DNA of 38,238 nucleotides from UBA5018 sp044375975 (GTDB lineage Bacteria; Cyanobacteriota; Cyanobacteriia; PCC-6307; Cyanobiaceae), in NCBI GenBank assembly GCA_044375975.1, contig JBILLQ010000028.1:1-38238 (forward strand). Reading direction: 5' to 3'. Made by a program: the position numbers and the translations under genes. This document shows positions 6,103-14,081 of this stretch, in pieces (the first letter of the stretch is position 1; each line of letters opens with the position of its first letter). The notes below the pieces were generated by a model, which was not told where the DNA came from, made no database searches, and saw only the letters and a program-made list of their open reading frames with translations.

Positions 6103-7406
6103 ATGGGGCGCCGGCCAGTGCGCCTGGGGTTGGCGGCCGCAGCAGTCGGGTGATTGCTGCGGCTGCGGTTGCCGGAAACGCCAGGTTGGCGGCCCTTGCC
6201 GCGGCCGCCACTGAGATCCAGCGGCGCGGCCTTGAGCACCTTTGGCTCAAAACCAACCACCTCCTGGCGGGGCAATGGATTGCCGAGCAGCCGTTCAATC
6301 GCCCGCAGCAACTCGCATTCCTCGGCGGCCACCAGCGAAATCGCCTGGCCGCTGTGACCGGCCCGGCCGGTGCGACCAATGCGGTGCACGTAGTCCTCGG
6401 CGTGGTTGGGCAGATCCAGGTTGATCACGTGGGGCAACTGGTGGATATCGATGCCGCGGGCCGCCAAATCCGTGGCCACCAGCACCCGCAGGGCACCGCT
6501 CTTAAATTCGGAGAGGGCCCGGGTGCGGGCGCCCTGGCTCTTGTTGCCGTGGATGGCGGCGGCGGCCATGCCCTCCTTCTCCAGCCGTTCGGCCATCCGA
6601 TTGGCCCCGTGTTTCGTACGCGAAAACACCAACACCTGCTGCCAGTCATTGGCACGGATCAGATGGCTGAGCAGATCCCCCTTGCGATCCATGTCGCAGG
6701 GGTGCAGCAGGTGCTCCACCGTGGGGGCGGCCCGGTTTTCAGGCGTCGCCTGCAGCTGCACCGGCTGCTGCAACAGCCCCGTGGCCAGCCTTCTGATATC
6801 GGTTGAAAAGGTGGCGGAAAACAGCAGGTTTTGCCGCTTGGGCGGCATCAAGGCCAGGATTTTGTGGATATCGCGGATGAAACCCATATCGAGCATGCGA
6901 TCGGCTTCATCGAGCACCAGGATCTCCACCCGATCCAGCCGCAGGGCCCGCTGCTGCTGCAGGTCCATCAGCCTTCCCGGCGTGGCCACCAGGATGTCGG
7001 TGCCCCGCTGCAGGCGGATCATCTGGGGGTTGATCTTCACCCCGCCAAACACCACATCACTGCGCAGGTTTAGATAGCGGCCATAGGCCCTCACGCTCTC
7101 GGCCACCTGGGCGGCCAGCTCGCGGGTGGGGGTGAGTACCAGGGCGCGCACCACGCCAGCGCGGGCCTGGGGCCCATGGCGCAGCAGCTCCAACATCGGC
7201 AGCGTAAAACCCGCAGTTTTGCCAGTGCCCGTCTGGGCGGCGGCCATCACGTCGCGGCCGGCCAATACGGCGGGAATACATTGCCCCTGGATTGGGGAAG
7301 GCTGGGTGTAGCCCTTTTCGGCAACAGCCTTGAGAATTGGCTCCCCCAGCCCGAGGGAGGCAAAATCAACGGTAGCTTGAGAAATAGCCTTAACGTCCGA
7401 CATCAC
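6090..7406 (-). CDS. DEAD-box ATP-dependent RNA helicase (RhlE-like)
   Basis: A 438-residue cytoplasmic RNA helicase that unwinds or remodels structured RNA with ATP. Motifs in order: Q motif GYTQPSPIQ (about 32-40), Walker A AQTGTGKT (57-64), PTRELA (93-98), TPGR (142-145), DEAD (166-169), SAT (197-199), and in the second RecA domain VATDLAARGID and HRIGRTGRAG. A basic Gly/Arg/Ser-rich tail of about 40 residues follows, common in RhlE-type proteins and likely RNA-binding. All catalytic motifs are intact. It is the last gene of a minus-strand run (trpC lies 84 bp upstream). DEAD-box helicases of this type are often cold- or redox-induced in cyanobacteria (family knowledge); nothing here shows it. 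Confidence 0.95.
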   Translation of the reverse strand: MMSDVKAISQATVDFASLGLGEPILKAVAEKGYTQPSPIQGQCIPAVLAGRDVMAAAQTGTGKTAGFTLPMLELLRHGPQARAGVVRALVLTPTRELAAQVAESVRAYGRYLNLRSDVVFGGVKINPQMIRLQRGTDILVATPGRLMDLQQQRALRLDRVEILVLDEADRMLDMGFIRDIHKILALMPPKRQNLLFSATFSTDIRRLATGLLQQPVQLQATPENRAAPTVEHLLHPCDMDRKGDLLSHLIRANDWQQVLVFSRTKHGANRMAERLEKEGMAAAAIHGNKSQGARTRALSEFKSGALRVLVATDLAARGIDIHQLPHVINLDLPNHAEDYVHRIGRTGRAGHSGQAISLVAAEECELLRAIERLLGNPLPRQEVVGFEPKVLKAAPLDLSGGRGKGRQPGVSGNRSRSNHPTAAAANPRRTGRRPMAGR

Positions 7407-7490
7407 CCCAGCCTAGATGGCCCCTAGTTCCGGGCCCTACCGGTGTGCGCCAGCCCTGATTCAGGCCGGGAGCTGGTTGAGGCGAGGCCT

Positions 7491-8375
7491 CTAGCCGTTA
7501 ATCAACTGCTCCAATGCGGCGGTCACGTCGTCCTGGCGCATCAGCGATTCGCCCACCAGCACCGCATCGGCGCCGGCGTTTTGCACCAGATCGAGATCGT
7601 CGCGGCTGAATAGCCCCGATTCACTCACCAGCAGGGCCCCCTTGGCGCGGATCCGATCGCCGTAGCTGGCCATCAGTCGCTCGGTGGTGGCCAAATCCGT
7701 GTGGAAGCTGCTCAGATCGCGGTTGTTGATGCCGATCAGCTTCACCCCATCGAGGGCCAGCGCCCGCTCCATTTCCTCCTCGTCGTGCACCTCCAGCAAC
7801 ACCGCCAGCTGCAGGCTGTGGGCCACCTTGAGCAGGTAGCGCAGGTCAGCGTCGCTGAGGATGGCGGCAATCAATAGAACGGCATCGGCACCGCAGGCGC
7901 GGGCGTGATACAGCTGATAGGGGGTGAGAATGAATTCCTTGCACAGCAGGGGCAGATCCACGGCGCCGCGCACCGCCACCAGCACCTCAAAGCCCCCCTG
8001 AAAAAACTTTTTATCGGTAAGCACCGACAGACAACTGGCGCCGCCCAATTGGTAGGCGCGGGCAATCGCCTCCGGATCGAAATCGGCGCGGATCACCCCC
8101 TTGCTGGGGCTGGCCTTCTTCACCTCGGCGATCACCGCCGGCTTGCGGCAGCTGGCCTTTAGTGCCGCCACAAAGTCGCGGGTGGGCGGTAGATCGGCCA
8201 CCTGCTTCTGCAGCTTCTCCAGGCCCACCCGCTGGCGGGCCTGCTCCACCTCCCGGTCTTTCTCCCAGACAATCTCCTCCAGGATGTGGCGCGGCTGCTG
8301 ATCTGGATGGGGGATGCCATATTCCAGATGGGCCACCCGCACGCTCGGGTTGGGGGGACGACGACGAATTTCCAT
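7491..8375 (-). CDS. trpC: indole-3-glycerol-phosphate synthase
   Basis: A cytoplasmic TIM-barrel enzyme of tryptophan synthesis that closes the ring of carboxyphenylamino-deoxyribulose phosphate to indoleglycerol phosphate. Family marks: the N-terminal HILEEIVWEKDREVEQ helix, AEVKKASPSKG with catalytic Lys, LSVLTDKKFF, LCKEFILTPYQ, LIGINNRDL and LVSESGLF near the C-terminal phosphate site. The start is placed at the ATG at 8375 (294 aa), because the longer frame only adds a Trp/Arg-rich head that overlaps lpd. The lpd stop is one base upstream, so the two genes are likely translated together. The extra N-terminal 25 residues are typical of cyanobacterial TrpC. Confidence 0.96.
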   Translation of the reverse strand: MEIRRRPPNPSVRVAHLEYGIPHPDQQPRHILEEIVWEKDREVEQARQRVGLEKLQKQVADLPPTRDFVAALKASCRKPAVIAEVKKASPSKGVIRADFDPEAIARAYQLGGASCLSVLTDKKFFQGGFEVLVAVRGAVDLPLLCKEFILTPYQLYHARACGADAVLLIAAILSDADLRYLLKVAHSLQLAVLLEVHDEEEMERALALDGVKLIGINNRDLSSFHTDLATTERLMASYGDRIRAKGALLVSESGLFSRDDLDLVQNAGADAVLVGESLMRQDDVTAALEQLING

Positions 8376-8376
8376 C

Positions 8377-9834
8377 TCAGGCCACCACCGCCATCGCCGC
8401 CTGTTTGTAGGCCACTTCCACCACCTCACTCAAGGTGGGATGGGTGTGCACCTCGGTGGCCAATTGCACCACGCTCTGGCGGCGGGAGATGGCATTGGCG
8501 ATCTCTTGAATCAAGTCGGCGGCATGCAACCCGTAGATGTGGGCCCCGAGCACCTCGCCGCTGACTTTGTTAAATAACAACTTCATCAATCCGTCGCTCT
8601 CCAGTTCAGCCAGGGCCTTGGAATTGGCTTTGAAATAGCTACGCACAGACCCCAACTCAAAACCCTCCTTACCGGCCAGGGCCTTGGCATCTGCTTCACT
8701 CAATCCCACCGAACTGATCTCGGGATGGGTGAAGGTGGCCGCCGGTATTGATCGGTAATCGATCTGGCGGGCATGGCCCAAGATGTTGTCAATCGCCACC
8801 GTGCCCTGGGCCGCGGCCGTATGGGCCAGCATCATCTTGCCGGTGACATCGCCCACCGCCCATAAATTCGGCACCACCGCCGCGCCCGGCTCGTGGTCCA
8901 CCAGCACCCGCATGGCGTCGTCCACCGCGATGAAGCCCCGCTGGGTGCTCACCCCCACGGCGGCCAGGTTGAGCTCCTTGCTGGTGGGCACCCGGCCGGT
9001 GGCCACCAGCACCGCATCCACCTCCAGGGTTTCCACCGGCTCGCGGCTGGCCATCTCCACCAGCTCGATCCGCACCGGGCAACCGGGGGTGATCGACTTG
9101 GCCAGCACCCCGGCCCGGGCATCGATTTCACGGCCGTCGATCAAGTGCCGGGCGGCGATCTTGGCGATATCTGGATCAAAGGTGGGCATCACCCGATCCA
9201 GGGCCTCGATCATGGTTACCTCACAGCCCAGGGCCGTGTACACATCGGCAAATTCCAGGCCGATATAGCCACTGCCCACGATGGCGATCCAGCGCGGCAG
9301 CCACTCAAGGTTGATCGCCTCATCGCTGGTGAATACGGTGCGGCCATCGGTGACGATCCCCGGCGGCACAAGCGGATCGGAGCCGGTGGCCAGGATCACA
9401 TGGCGAGCGCTGTAGATCCGCTCGATGCCGCTGCCGCTCTCGCGCACCGCCACCCGCTGGGGCCCCTCCAGCCGGCCCTTGCCCCGCATGATCTGCACGC
9501 CCGCCCGTTCCAGGGTCTTGGTGAGGTTGGTGCGGATCGTGGCCACCAGTTGGTTGGCGTGGTCGGCGATCTTCTGCCGCTCAAAGCGCACCGGCGCCGC
9601 ATGGATGCCAAAGCCGGCCAGGTGCTCGGCATCGGCCAGCTCCCGCACCCGGCCGCTGGCCGCCAGCAGCGCCTTGGAGGGCACGCAGCCGCGGTTGACG
9701 CAGGTGCCGCCCATGTCGCGGGCCTCCACGATCGCCACCCGCAGGCCGTGGTCGGCGCCGTGTTTGGCGGCATCAAAGCCGCCGTAGCCGGCACCGATCA
9801 CAATTACGTCAAAGTCGAAGGTGGCTTCGCTCAC
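8377..9834 (-). CDS. lpd: dihydrolipoyl dehydrogenase (E3)
   Basis: The FAD flavoprotein that reoxidises dihydrolipoamide of 2-oxoacid dehydrogenase complexes and the glycine cleavage system, with NAD as acceptor. The 485-residue protein has the FAD site GAGYGG near residue 14, the redox disulfide CVNRGC at Cys45/Cys50, the NAD site GSGYIG in the middle, the second FAD motif LWAVGDVTG, and the C-terminal HTHPTLSE near residue 463 with the catalytic His and Glu. Length and motifs are complete. It is followed by trpC after one base, and its start is 34 bp after the stop of the RNA methyltransferase gene, so these form one minus-strand unit. Confidence 0.96.
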   Translation of the reverse strand: MSEATFDFDVIVIGAGYGGFDAAKHGADHGLRVAIVEARDMGGTCVNRGCVPSKALLAASGRVRELADAEHLAGFGIHAAPVRFERQKIADHANQLVATIRTNLTKTLERAGVQIMRGKGRLEGPQRVAVRESGSGIERIYSARHVILATGSDPLVPPGIVTDGRTVFTSDEAINLEWLPRWIAIVGSGYIGLEFADVYTALGCEVTMIEALDRVMPTFDPDIAKIAARHLIDGREIDARAGVLAKSITPGCPVRIELVEMASREPVETLEVDAVLVATGRVPTSKELNLAAVGVSTQRGFIAVDDAMRVLVDHEPGAAVVPNLWAVGDVTGKMMLAHTAAAQGTVAIDNILGHARQIDYRSIPAATFTHPEISSVGLSEADAKALAGKEGFELGSVRSYFKANSKALAELESDGLMKLLFNKVSGEVLGAHIYGLHAADLIQEIANAISRRQSVVQLATEVHTHPTLSEVVEVAYKQAAMAVVA

Positions 9835-9868
9835 CGAGCCGCAGCGCAGATGCCGCCATCCTCCCCCG

Positions 9869-10666
9869 TCAGCGGCTGAAATTCTGCCGCCAACGCTCCA
9901 GTAGCAGCGGGGCGGCGGCTACCGCCACATTCAACGACTCCACCGCCGCGCTGTGGGGAATGGTGAGCTGGCGGTTGGCCAGGGCCAATAAGTCCGGCGC
10001 CAACCCCGCCCCCTCATTGCCGAGCAGCAGCACCGTGGGACCGCTCCAGTCGTATTGCCAATAGGGAATCGCCTCCGGCGTCACCACAGCCGCCACCACC
10101 TGGCAACCGGCGGCGGCCGCAGCCTCCAGCCTGGCGGCCAGGGCCGGACCGTCGCCGCGCAGCAGCGGCAGGGCCAGGGCCGCCCCGGCCGAGGCCCGCA
10201 ACACCTTCGGTTGCAGCGGATCAGCTCCGTCAGCAAGCCATACCTGCTCCACGCCCGCCGCCAGGGCGGTGCGCAGCAGGGTGCCGAGATTGCCTGGATC
10301 CTGCAGCCGATCCAGGGCCAGCACCCAAGTTGGCGGCTCTGGGCCGGCGCGGGGGCAGGGGGGCTCGAGGGTCAACACCACCCCATCCGGGTGTTCGGTG
10401 GTGCTCACCGCCGCCAACACCTCCTCGGTTACCAGTTGCGGCCGCAACCCCGGCGGCAGGGCCGCCAGCAGCTGGCCATGGCGCTCACACCAGAGCTCGG
10501 TGGCCAGCAGCTCCTGGGGCCGCAACCGCAACCGCAGCACCTCCTGCAGCAGGTGGGTGCCCTCCAGCAGCAGCAGTGCCGCCTGGCGGCGCCCTTTGGC
10601 CTGGTGCAGCTGGCGGAGGCGCCCCACCAGGGGATTGCGCCTGCTGGTGATCAGCCCCTCGCTCAC
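9869..10666 (-). CDS. SpoU/TrmH-family RNA 2'-O-methyltransferase
   Basis: A 265-residue SPOUT methyltransferase that methylates ribose in rRNA or tRNA using S-adenosylmethionine. The N-terminal substrate-binding part (residues 1-90) opens with ITSRRNPLV. The catalytic knot domain shows motif 1 DPGNLGTLLRTA, motif 2 LLLGNEGAGL and motif 3 IPHSAAVESLNVAVAAA. All three are intact. The exact target cannot be told from sequence; the layout fits the rRNA-type subfamily. It is co-oriented with the small gene upstream (6 bp gap) and lpd downstream. Confidence 0.92.
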   Translation of the reverse strand: MSEGLITSRRNPLVGRLRQLHQAKGRRQAALLLLEGTHLLQEVLRLRLRPQELLATELWCERHGQLLAALPPGLRPQLVTEEVLAAVSTTEHPDGVVLTLEPPCPRAGPEPPTWVLALDRLQDPGNLGTLLRTALAAGVEQVWLADGADPLQPKVLRASAGAALALPLLRGDGPALAARLEAAAAAGCQVVAAVVTPEAIPYWQYDWSGPTVLLLGNEGAGLAPDLLALANRQLTIPHSAAVESLNVAVAAAPLLLERWRQNFSR

Positions 10667-10672
10667 AGCCGC

Positions 10673-10921
10673 TTAAAAATGGCGGTGCTGGCGCACCTTC
10701 ATGCCGTCCTGGAGGTGCAGTTCGCCATCCTGCAGATCCAGGCCGCTGATGGAGGCCAACTCACCCTTTACCCCCTCCGCCTTGAGGTTGGTCACCAGTT
10801 GCTTGATTAGCTCGTTTTCCACAGCATTGTGGTCGAGCATGTCCGGGGTCAGCATCTCTAAAAATCGCCCCAATTTTGCGGCGACTAATTCAGAGGAGTT
10901 GGTGATTTTGAGGATGATCAT
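10673..10921 (-). CDS. small conserved-type hypothetical protein, 82 aa
   Basis: A soluble 82-residue protein with an alternating helix pattern: FLEMLTPDMLDHNAVENELI, then LVTNLKAEGVKG, and a charged end rich in His. I do not know a function. Proteins like it seem to be typical of picocyanobacteria, but I cannot verify this. It begins only 8 nt after the 3' end of tRNA-Leu(CAG) on the same strand and ends 6 bp before the methyltransferase gene, so it is probably transcribed from the tRNA promoter and translated from a very short leader once the tRNA is processed. Confidence 0.78.
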   Translation of the reverse strand: MIILKITNSSELVAAKLGRFLEMLTPDMLDHNAVENELIKQLVTNLKAEGVKGELASISGLDLQDGELHLQDGMKVRQHRHF

Positions 10922-10929
10922 AAATAGAG

Positions 10930-11013
10930 TGCGGATGGGGAGACTTGAACTCCCACGACATTGCTGCCACTAGTACCTGAAACTAGCGCGTCTACCAATT
11001 CCGCCACATCCGC
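10930..11013 (-). tRNA. tRNA-Leu (anticodon CAG)
   Basis: A class II tRNA read on the minus strand. The acceptor stem GCGGATG/CATCCGC is perfect with discriminator A. The D-arm has TTGGTAGACGC, and the anticodon stem CTAGT/ACTAG encloses loop TTCAGGT with CAG. A long variable arm is followed by the T-loop GTTCAAG. CCA is not encoded. Confidence 0.97.
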
Positions 11014-11049
11014 GTGGCTGTCGCGTCGGCGACCAGGCAACCTTAAGCC

Positions 11050-11367
11050 ATGACCGTCTCGCTCCCCCAGCCCCCACCGCCCCTGGCGGCAGCAACACAA
11101 CCCCTGGCGGCAGCAACACAACCCCTGGCGGCAGCAACACAACCCCTGGCGGCAGCAACACAACCCCTGGCGGCAGCAACACAACCCCTGGCGGCAGCGC
11201 CACAGCCCCTGGCGGCAGCGCCACAGCGATTTGCGGAAGCGCCACAGCCATTTGTGGAAGCACAGCTGCGCAGCGGCTGCGGCGCCAGCCAGTTCCTGCT
11301 GCGGCCTCCTAGACGGCCCGATTATTTCTTGTCAAGATTCGCCAGCAATCGGCAGGAGCTGCGTTGA
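11050..11367 (+). CDS. possible upstream ORF made of PLAAATQ repeats
   Basis: An ATG-started frame of 105 codons whose middle is seven-residue repeats (PLAAATQ, later PLAAAPQ) coded by the 21-bp array. The end is unique and basic. Its stop TGA overlaps the TTG start of murA (TTGA), which would allow coupled translation. No family is known and low complexity makes it doubtful as a real protein; it may be only the frame that a 21-bp repeat leaves open. Confidence 0.3.
   Translation: MTVSLPQPPPPLAAATQPLAAATQPLAAATQPLAAATQPLAAATQPLAAAPQPLAAAPQRFAEAPQPFVEAQLRSGCGASQFLLRPPRRPDYFLSRFASNRQELR
11080..11265. repeat. tandem array of 21-bp units upstream of murA
   Basis: Units start at 11080, 11101, 11122, 11143 and 11164 with almost identical sequence (CCCCTGGCGGCAGCAACACAA). 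They then become progressively diverged at 11185, 11206, 11227 and 11248. The gradient points to recent slippage at the left side. The unit length is a multiple of three. Confidence 0.95.
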
Positions 11368-12704
11368 TCACCCTGACCGGCTCCCCCGCCCAAGTGATCG
11401 CCAATCCCGTGCTGGAGATCGTCGGTGGCCAGCAACTCAGTGGCGAGCTGCGGGTGAGCGGCGCCAAAAACTCAGCCCTGGTGCTGATGACCGCCTGCCT
11501 GCTGAGCCGGGACACGATCCGGCTGCGCAACGTGCCGGAGCTCACCGACATCGCCGCCATGGCCGAGGTGCTCACCAGCCTGGGCGGGCGGATTGTGCAG
11601 CACGCCGATGGCCTGGAGCTCAATGGCGACGGCATCAATAACTCCACCGCCCCCTACGAGCTGGTGAACAGCCTGCGGGCCAGTTTCTTTTGTATCGGTC
11701 CGCTGCTGGCCCGCACCGGCATGGCCAAGGTGCCCCTGCCCGGCGGCTGCAAAATCGGCAGCCGGCCCGTGGTGGAACACGTGCGTGGCCTCAAGGCCCT
11801 GGGGGCCCAGGTGAGCATCGAGCACGGCGTGGTCACCGCCGCCCTCCCCGGCCGCTCCCGCCGTCTCAAGGGCTGCCGCATCCACCTGGACTGCCCCAGC
11901 GTTGGCGCCACAGAAACTCTGATGATGGCCGCCGCCCTGGCCGAGGGCGAAACGGTGATCGACAACGCCGCCCTCGAACCTGAGGTGAGCGACCTGGCTG
12001 GACTGCTGCTGGCCATGGGCGCCCAGGTGCGCGGCGCCGGCACCCCCACCATCACCATCGTTGGCGTGGAGCGCTTGCACGGGGCCGATTACGCCGTGAT
12101 CCCCGATCGCATTGAGGCCGGCACCTTTTTGCTGGCGGCGGCGATCACCCGCTCCGATCTGCGGGTGGCGCCCCTGATCCCCGAGCATCTCGGCGCCGTG
12201 CTCACCAAACTTGAGGAGATTGGCTGTCTGCTGCGCCACGACGCCGGCGTCACCACCATCCTGGCCAGCCAGCGCCATGCTCCCCAGCTGCGGGGCGTCG
12301 ACCTGCGCACCCAGCCCTTCCCCGGTTTCCCCACCGACCTCCAGGCACCGTTCATGAGCCTGCTGACCACGGTGCCGGGCAGCAGCATGATCACCGAGAG
12401 CATCTTTGAAAATCGGCTCCAGCACGTGGCGGAGCTGCAGCGCATGGGCGCCGACATCCGCACCCAGGGCAACACCGCCGTGGTGGAAGGGGTGACACGG
12501 CTCAGCGGCGCCCCGGTGAAAGGCACCGATCTGCGCGCCTCCGCCGCCATGGTGCTGGCCGGCCTGGCCGCCGATGGCACCACCACCGTGCGGGGCCTCG
12601 ACTACCTCGACCGCGGCTACGCCCAGCTGGAGCAGAAACTCAGCGGTGTCGGTGCTCGCCTGCAGCGGCTATCGGCCCAGTCCCAGCTGCTGGCCGCCAA
12701 TTGA
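11364..12704 (+). CDS. murA: UDP-N-acetylglucosamine 1-carboxyvinyltransferase
   Basis: The first committed enzyme of peptidoglycan synthesis, cytoplasmic, adding enolpyruvate from phosphoenolpyruvate to UDP-GlcNAc; the target of fosfomycin. The 446-residue protein has GAKNSAL with Lys35/Asn36 and PGGCKIGSRPV with the catalytic Cys at about 129, so it is of the fosfomycin-sensitive Cys type. It also has the EPSP-synthase-like repeats and RIEAGTFLLAAAI. The start is TTG at 11364, supported by AGGAG 5 nt upstream and by the usual N-terminal length. It overlaps the stop of the repeat ORF by one TTGA. tRNA-Leu(CAA) follows 50 bp downstream. Confidence 0.96.
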   Translation: MITLTGSPAQVIANPVLEIVGGQQLSGELRVSGAKNSALVLMTACLLSRDTIRLRNVPELTDIAAMAEVLTSLGGRIVQHADGLELNGDGINNSTAPYELVNSLRASFFCIGPLLARTGMAKVPLPGGCKIGSRPVVEHVRGLKALGAQVSIEHGVVTAALPGRSRRLKGCRIHLDCPSVGATETLMMAAALAEGETVIDNAALEPEVSDLAGLLLAMGAQVRGAGTPTITIVGVERLHGADYAVIPDRIEAGTFLLAAAITRSDLRVAPLIPEHLGAVLTKLEEIGCLLRHDAGVTTILASQRHAPQLRGVDLRTQPFPGFPTDLQAPFMSLLTTVPGSSMITESIFENRLQHVAELQRMGADIRTQGNTAVVEGVTRLSGAPVKGTDLRASAAMVLAGLAADGTTTVRGLDYLDRGYAQLEQKLSGVGARLQRLSAQSQLLAAN

Positions 12705-12754
12705 GCGCAGTCTGAGCAGCGGCCCCGACCGGCGCCACGTAAGCTGCACTGCGA

Positions 12755-12836
12755 GGGAGCGTGCCGGAATTGGTAGACGGACTCGACTCAAAATCGAGCG
12801 CCTTCGGGCATGTGGGTTCGAGTCCCACCGCTCCCA
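12755..12836 (+). tRNA. tRNA-Leu (anticodon CAA)
   Basis: A class II tRNA with acceptor stem GGGAGCG/CGCTCCC and discriminator A. The anticodon stem CTCGA/TCGAG holds loop CTCAAAA (anticodon CAA), and the long variable arm GCGCCTTCGGGCATGT precedes T-loop GTTCGAG. CCA is not encoded. It lies between murA and argD. Confidence 0.97.
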
Positions 12837-12881
12837 TCCCTCCAGCCCCCCTGGTCAGCCAGGCCAGCCACTGACGAGCCC

Positions 12882-14081
12882 ATGGCCCCTAGCCCGGTGA
12901 TGGACACCTACGCCCGCTTCCCGGTGGAGCTGGTGCGCGGCCGGGGGGTGTGGGTCTGGGACTCCGCCGGCAAGCGCTACCTCGACTGTGTGGCTGGCAT
13001 CGCCGTCTGCTGCCTCGGCCACAGCGATCGACGCCTAAAGCGGGCCCTCTGCCGCCAGCTGGACACCCTGCAGCACGTCTCCAACCTCTATCGCATTCCC
13101 GAGCAGGAGCAGCTGGCCGAGCGGATCGTCTCCAGCAGTTGCCTGGATCGGGTGTTCTTCTGCAACTCCGGCGCCGAGGCCAACGAGGCCGCCATCAAGC
13201 TGGCCCGCAAGCACGGCCACACGGTGCGGGGCATCGCCGAACCGCTGATCCTCACCGCCAACGCCAGCTTCCACGGCCGCACCCTCGCCGCCGTCACCGC
13301 CACCGGCCAACCCAAATACCACCAGGGCTTTGAGCCGATGGTGCAGGGTTTCCGCCACTTCCCCTACAACGACATCGCCGCCTTTGAATCCCTACTCGCC
13401 GACTGCGAGGCGGAGGGGCCCCGGGTGGCGGCGGTGCTGCTGGAGCCGCTGCAGGGAGAAGGGGGCGTGGTGCCCGGCGATCCGGCCTGCTTCCGCCGCC
13501 TGCGCCAATGCTGCGATGAGCGCCAGATCCTGCTGATCTTTGACGAGGTGCAGATCGGCGTGGGCCGCAGCGGCCGGCTGTGGGGCTACGAGCGGCTGGG
13601 GGTGGAACCCGATGCGATCACCCTGGCCAAGGGGCTCGGCGGTGGCTTCCCGATCGGCGCCCTGGCCGTGAAGAGCGCCGTGGATCACTTCCGCCCCGGC
13701 GAGCATGCCAGCACCTTCGGCGGCAATCCGATGGCCTGTCGTGCCGGCCTCACCGTGCTGGCCGAACTGGAGCGGCGCCAGTTGCTCGAACACGTTCAGC
13801 GCATGGGCGAGCTGTTGCAAGACCAGCTGGCCCATCTAATCGCTCGCCATCCCTCCCTGCTGGAGGGCTCCAGGGGCTGGGGGCTGTTGCAGGGTCTCGT
13901 ACTCAGGCCAGAGGCCCCCAGCGCAGCGGCGGTGGTGCAGGCCTGCCTGGCGGAAGGGCTGCTGTTGGTGCCCGCCGGCGGCCAGGTGGTGCGGTTTGTG
14001 CCGCCCTTAACGATCAAACCCCGCCAGCTGCGCCAGGCCGTGCAGCTGCTGGAGCGCGCCCTGCTCCGCCTTGCCCGCTGA
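12882..14081 (+). CDS. argD: acetylornithine aminotransferase
   Basis: A class III PLP-dependent transaminase of arginine synthesis that converts N-acetylglutamate semialdehyde to N2-acetylornithine. Marks: the cofactor-binding NSGAEANEAAIKLARK, FHGRT, LLEPLQGEGGV, FDEVQIGVGRSG, and LAKGLGGGFPIGA with the Schiff-base Lys at residue 250. The ATG at 12882 gives 399 residues, the usual size; the open frame reaches back into the tRNA and is not used. folC begins 11 bp before its stop, so the two are co-translated. Confidence 0.94.
   Translation: MAPSPVMDTYARFPVELVRGRGVWVWDSAGKRYLDCVAGIAVCCLGHSDRRLKRALCRQLDTLQHVSNLYRIPEQEQLAERIVSSSCLDRVFFCNSGAEANEAAIKLARKHGHTVRGIAEPLILTANASFHGRTLAAVTATGQPKYHQGFEPMVQGFRHFPYNDIAAFESLLADCEAEGPRVAAVLLEPLQGEGGVVPGDPACFRRLRQCCDERQILLIFDEVQIGVGRSGRLWGYERLGVEPDAITLAKGLGGGFPIGALAVKSAVDHFRPGEHASTFGGNPMACRAGLTVLAELERRQLLEHVQRMGELLQDQLAHLIARHPSLLEGSRGWGLLQGLVLRPEAPSAAAVVQACLAEGLLLVPAGGQVVRFVPPLTIKPRQLRQAVQLLERALLRLAR

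Noticed and set aside
11080..11265. Regular repeats that could suggest CRISPR
   Set aside because: Units are contiguous with no unique spacers, and no cas genes are present. The same holds for the arrays at 2953 and 27800.
11472..12425. Long antisense open frame across murA (317 codons)
   Set aside because: Composition is a shadow of GC-rich codons; murA on the plus strand has all family motifs.
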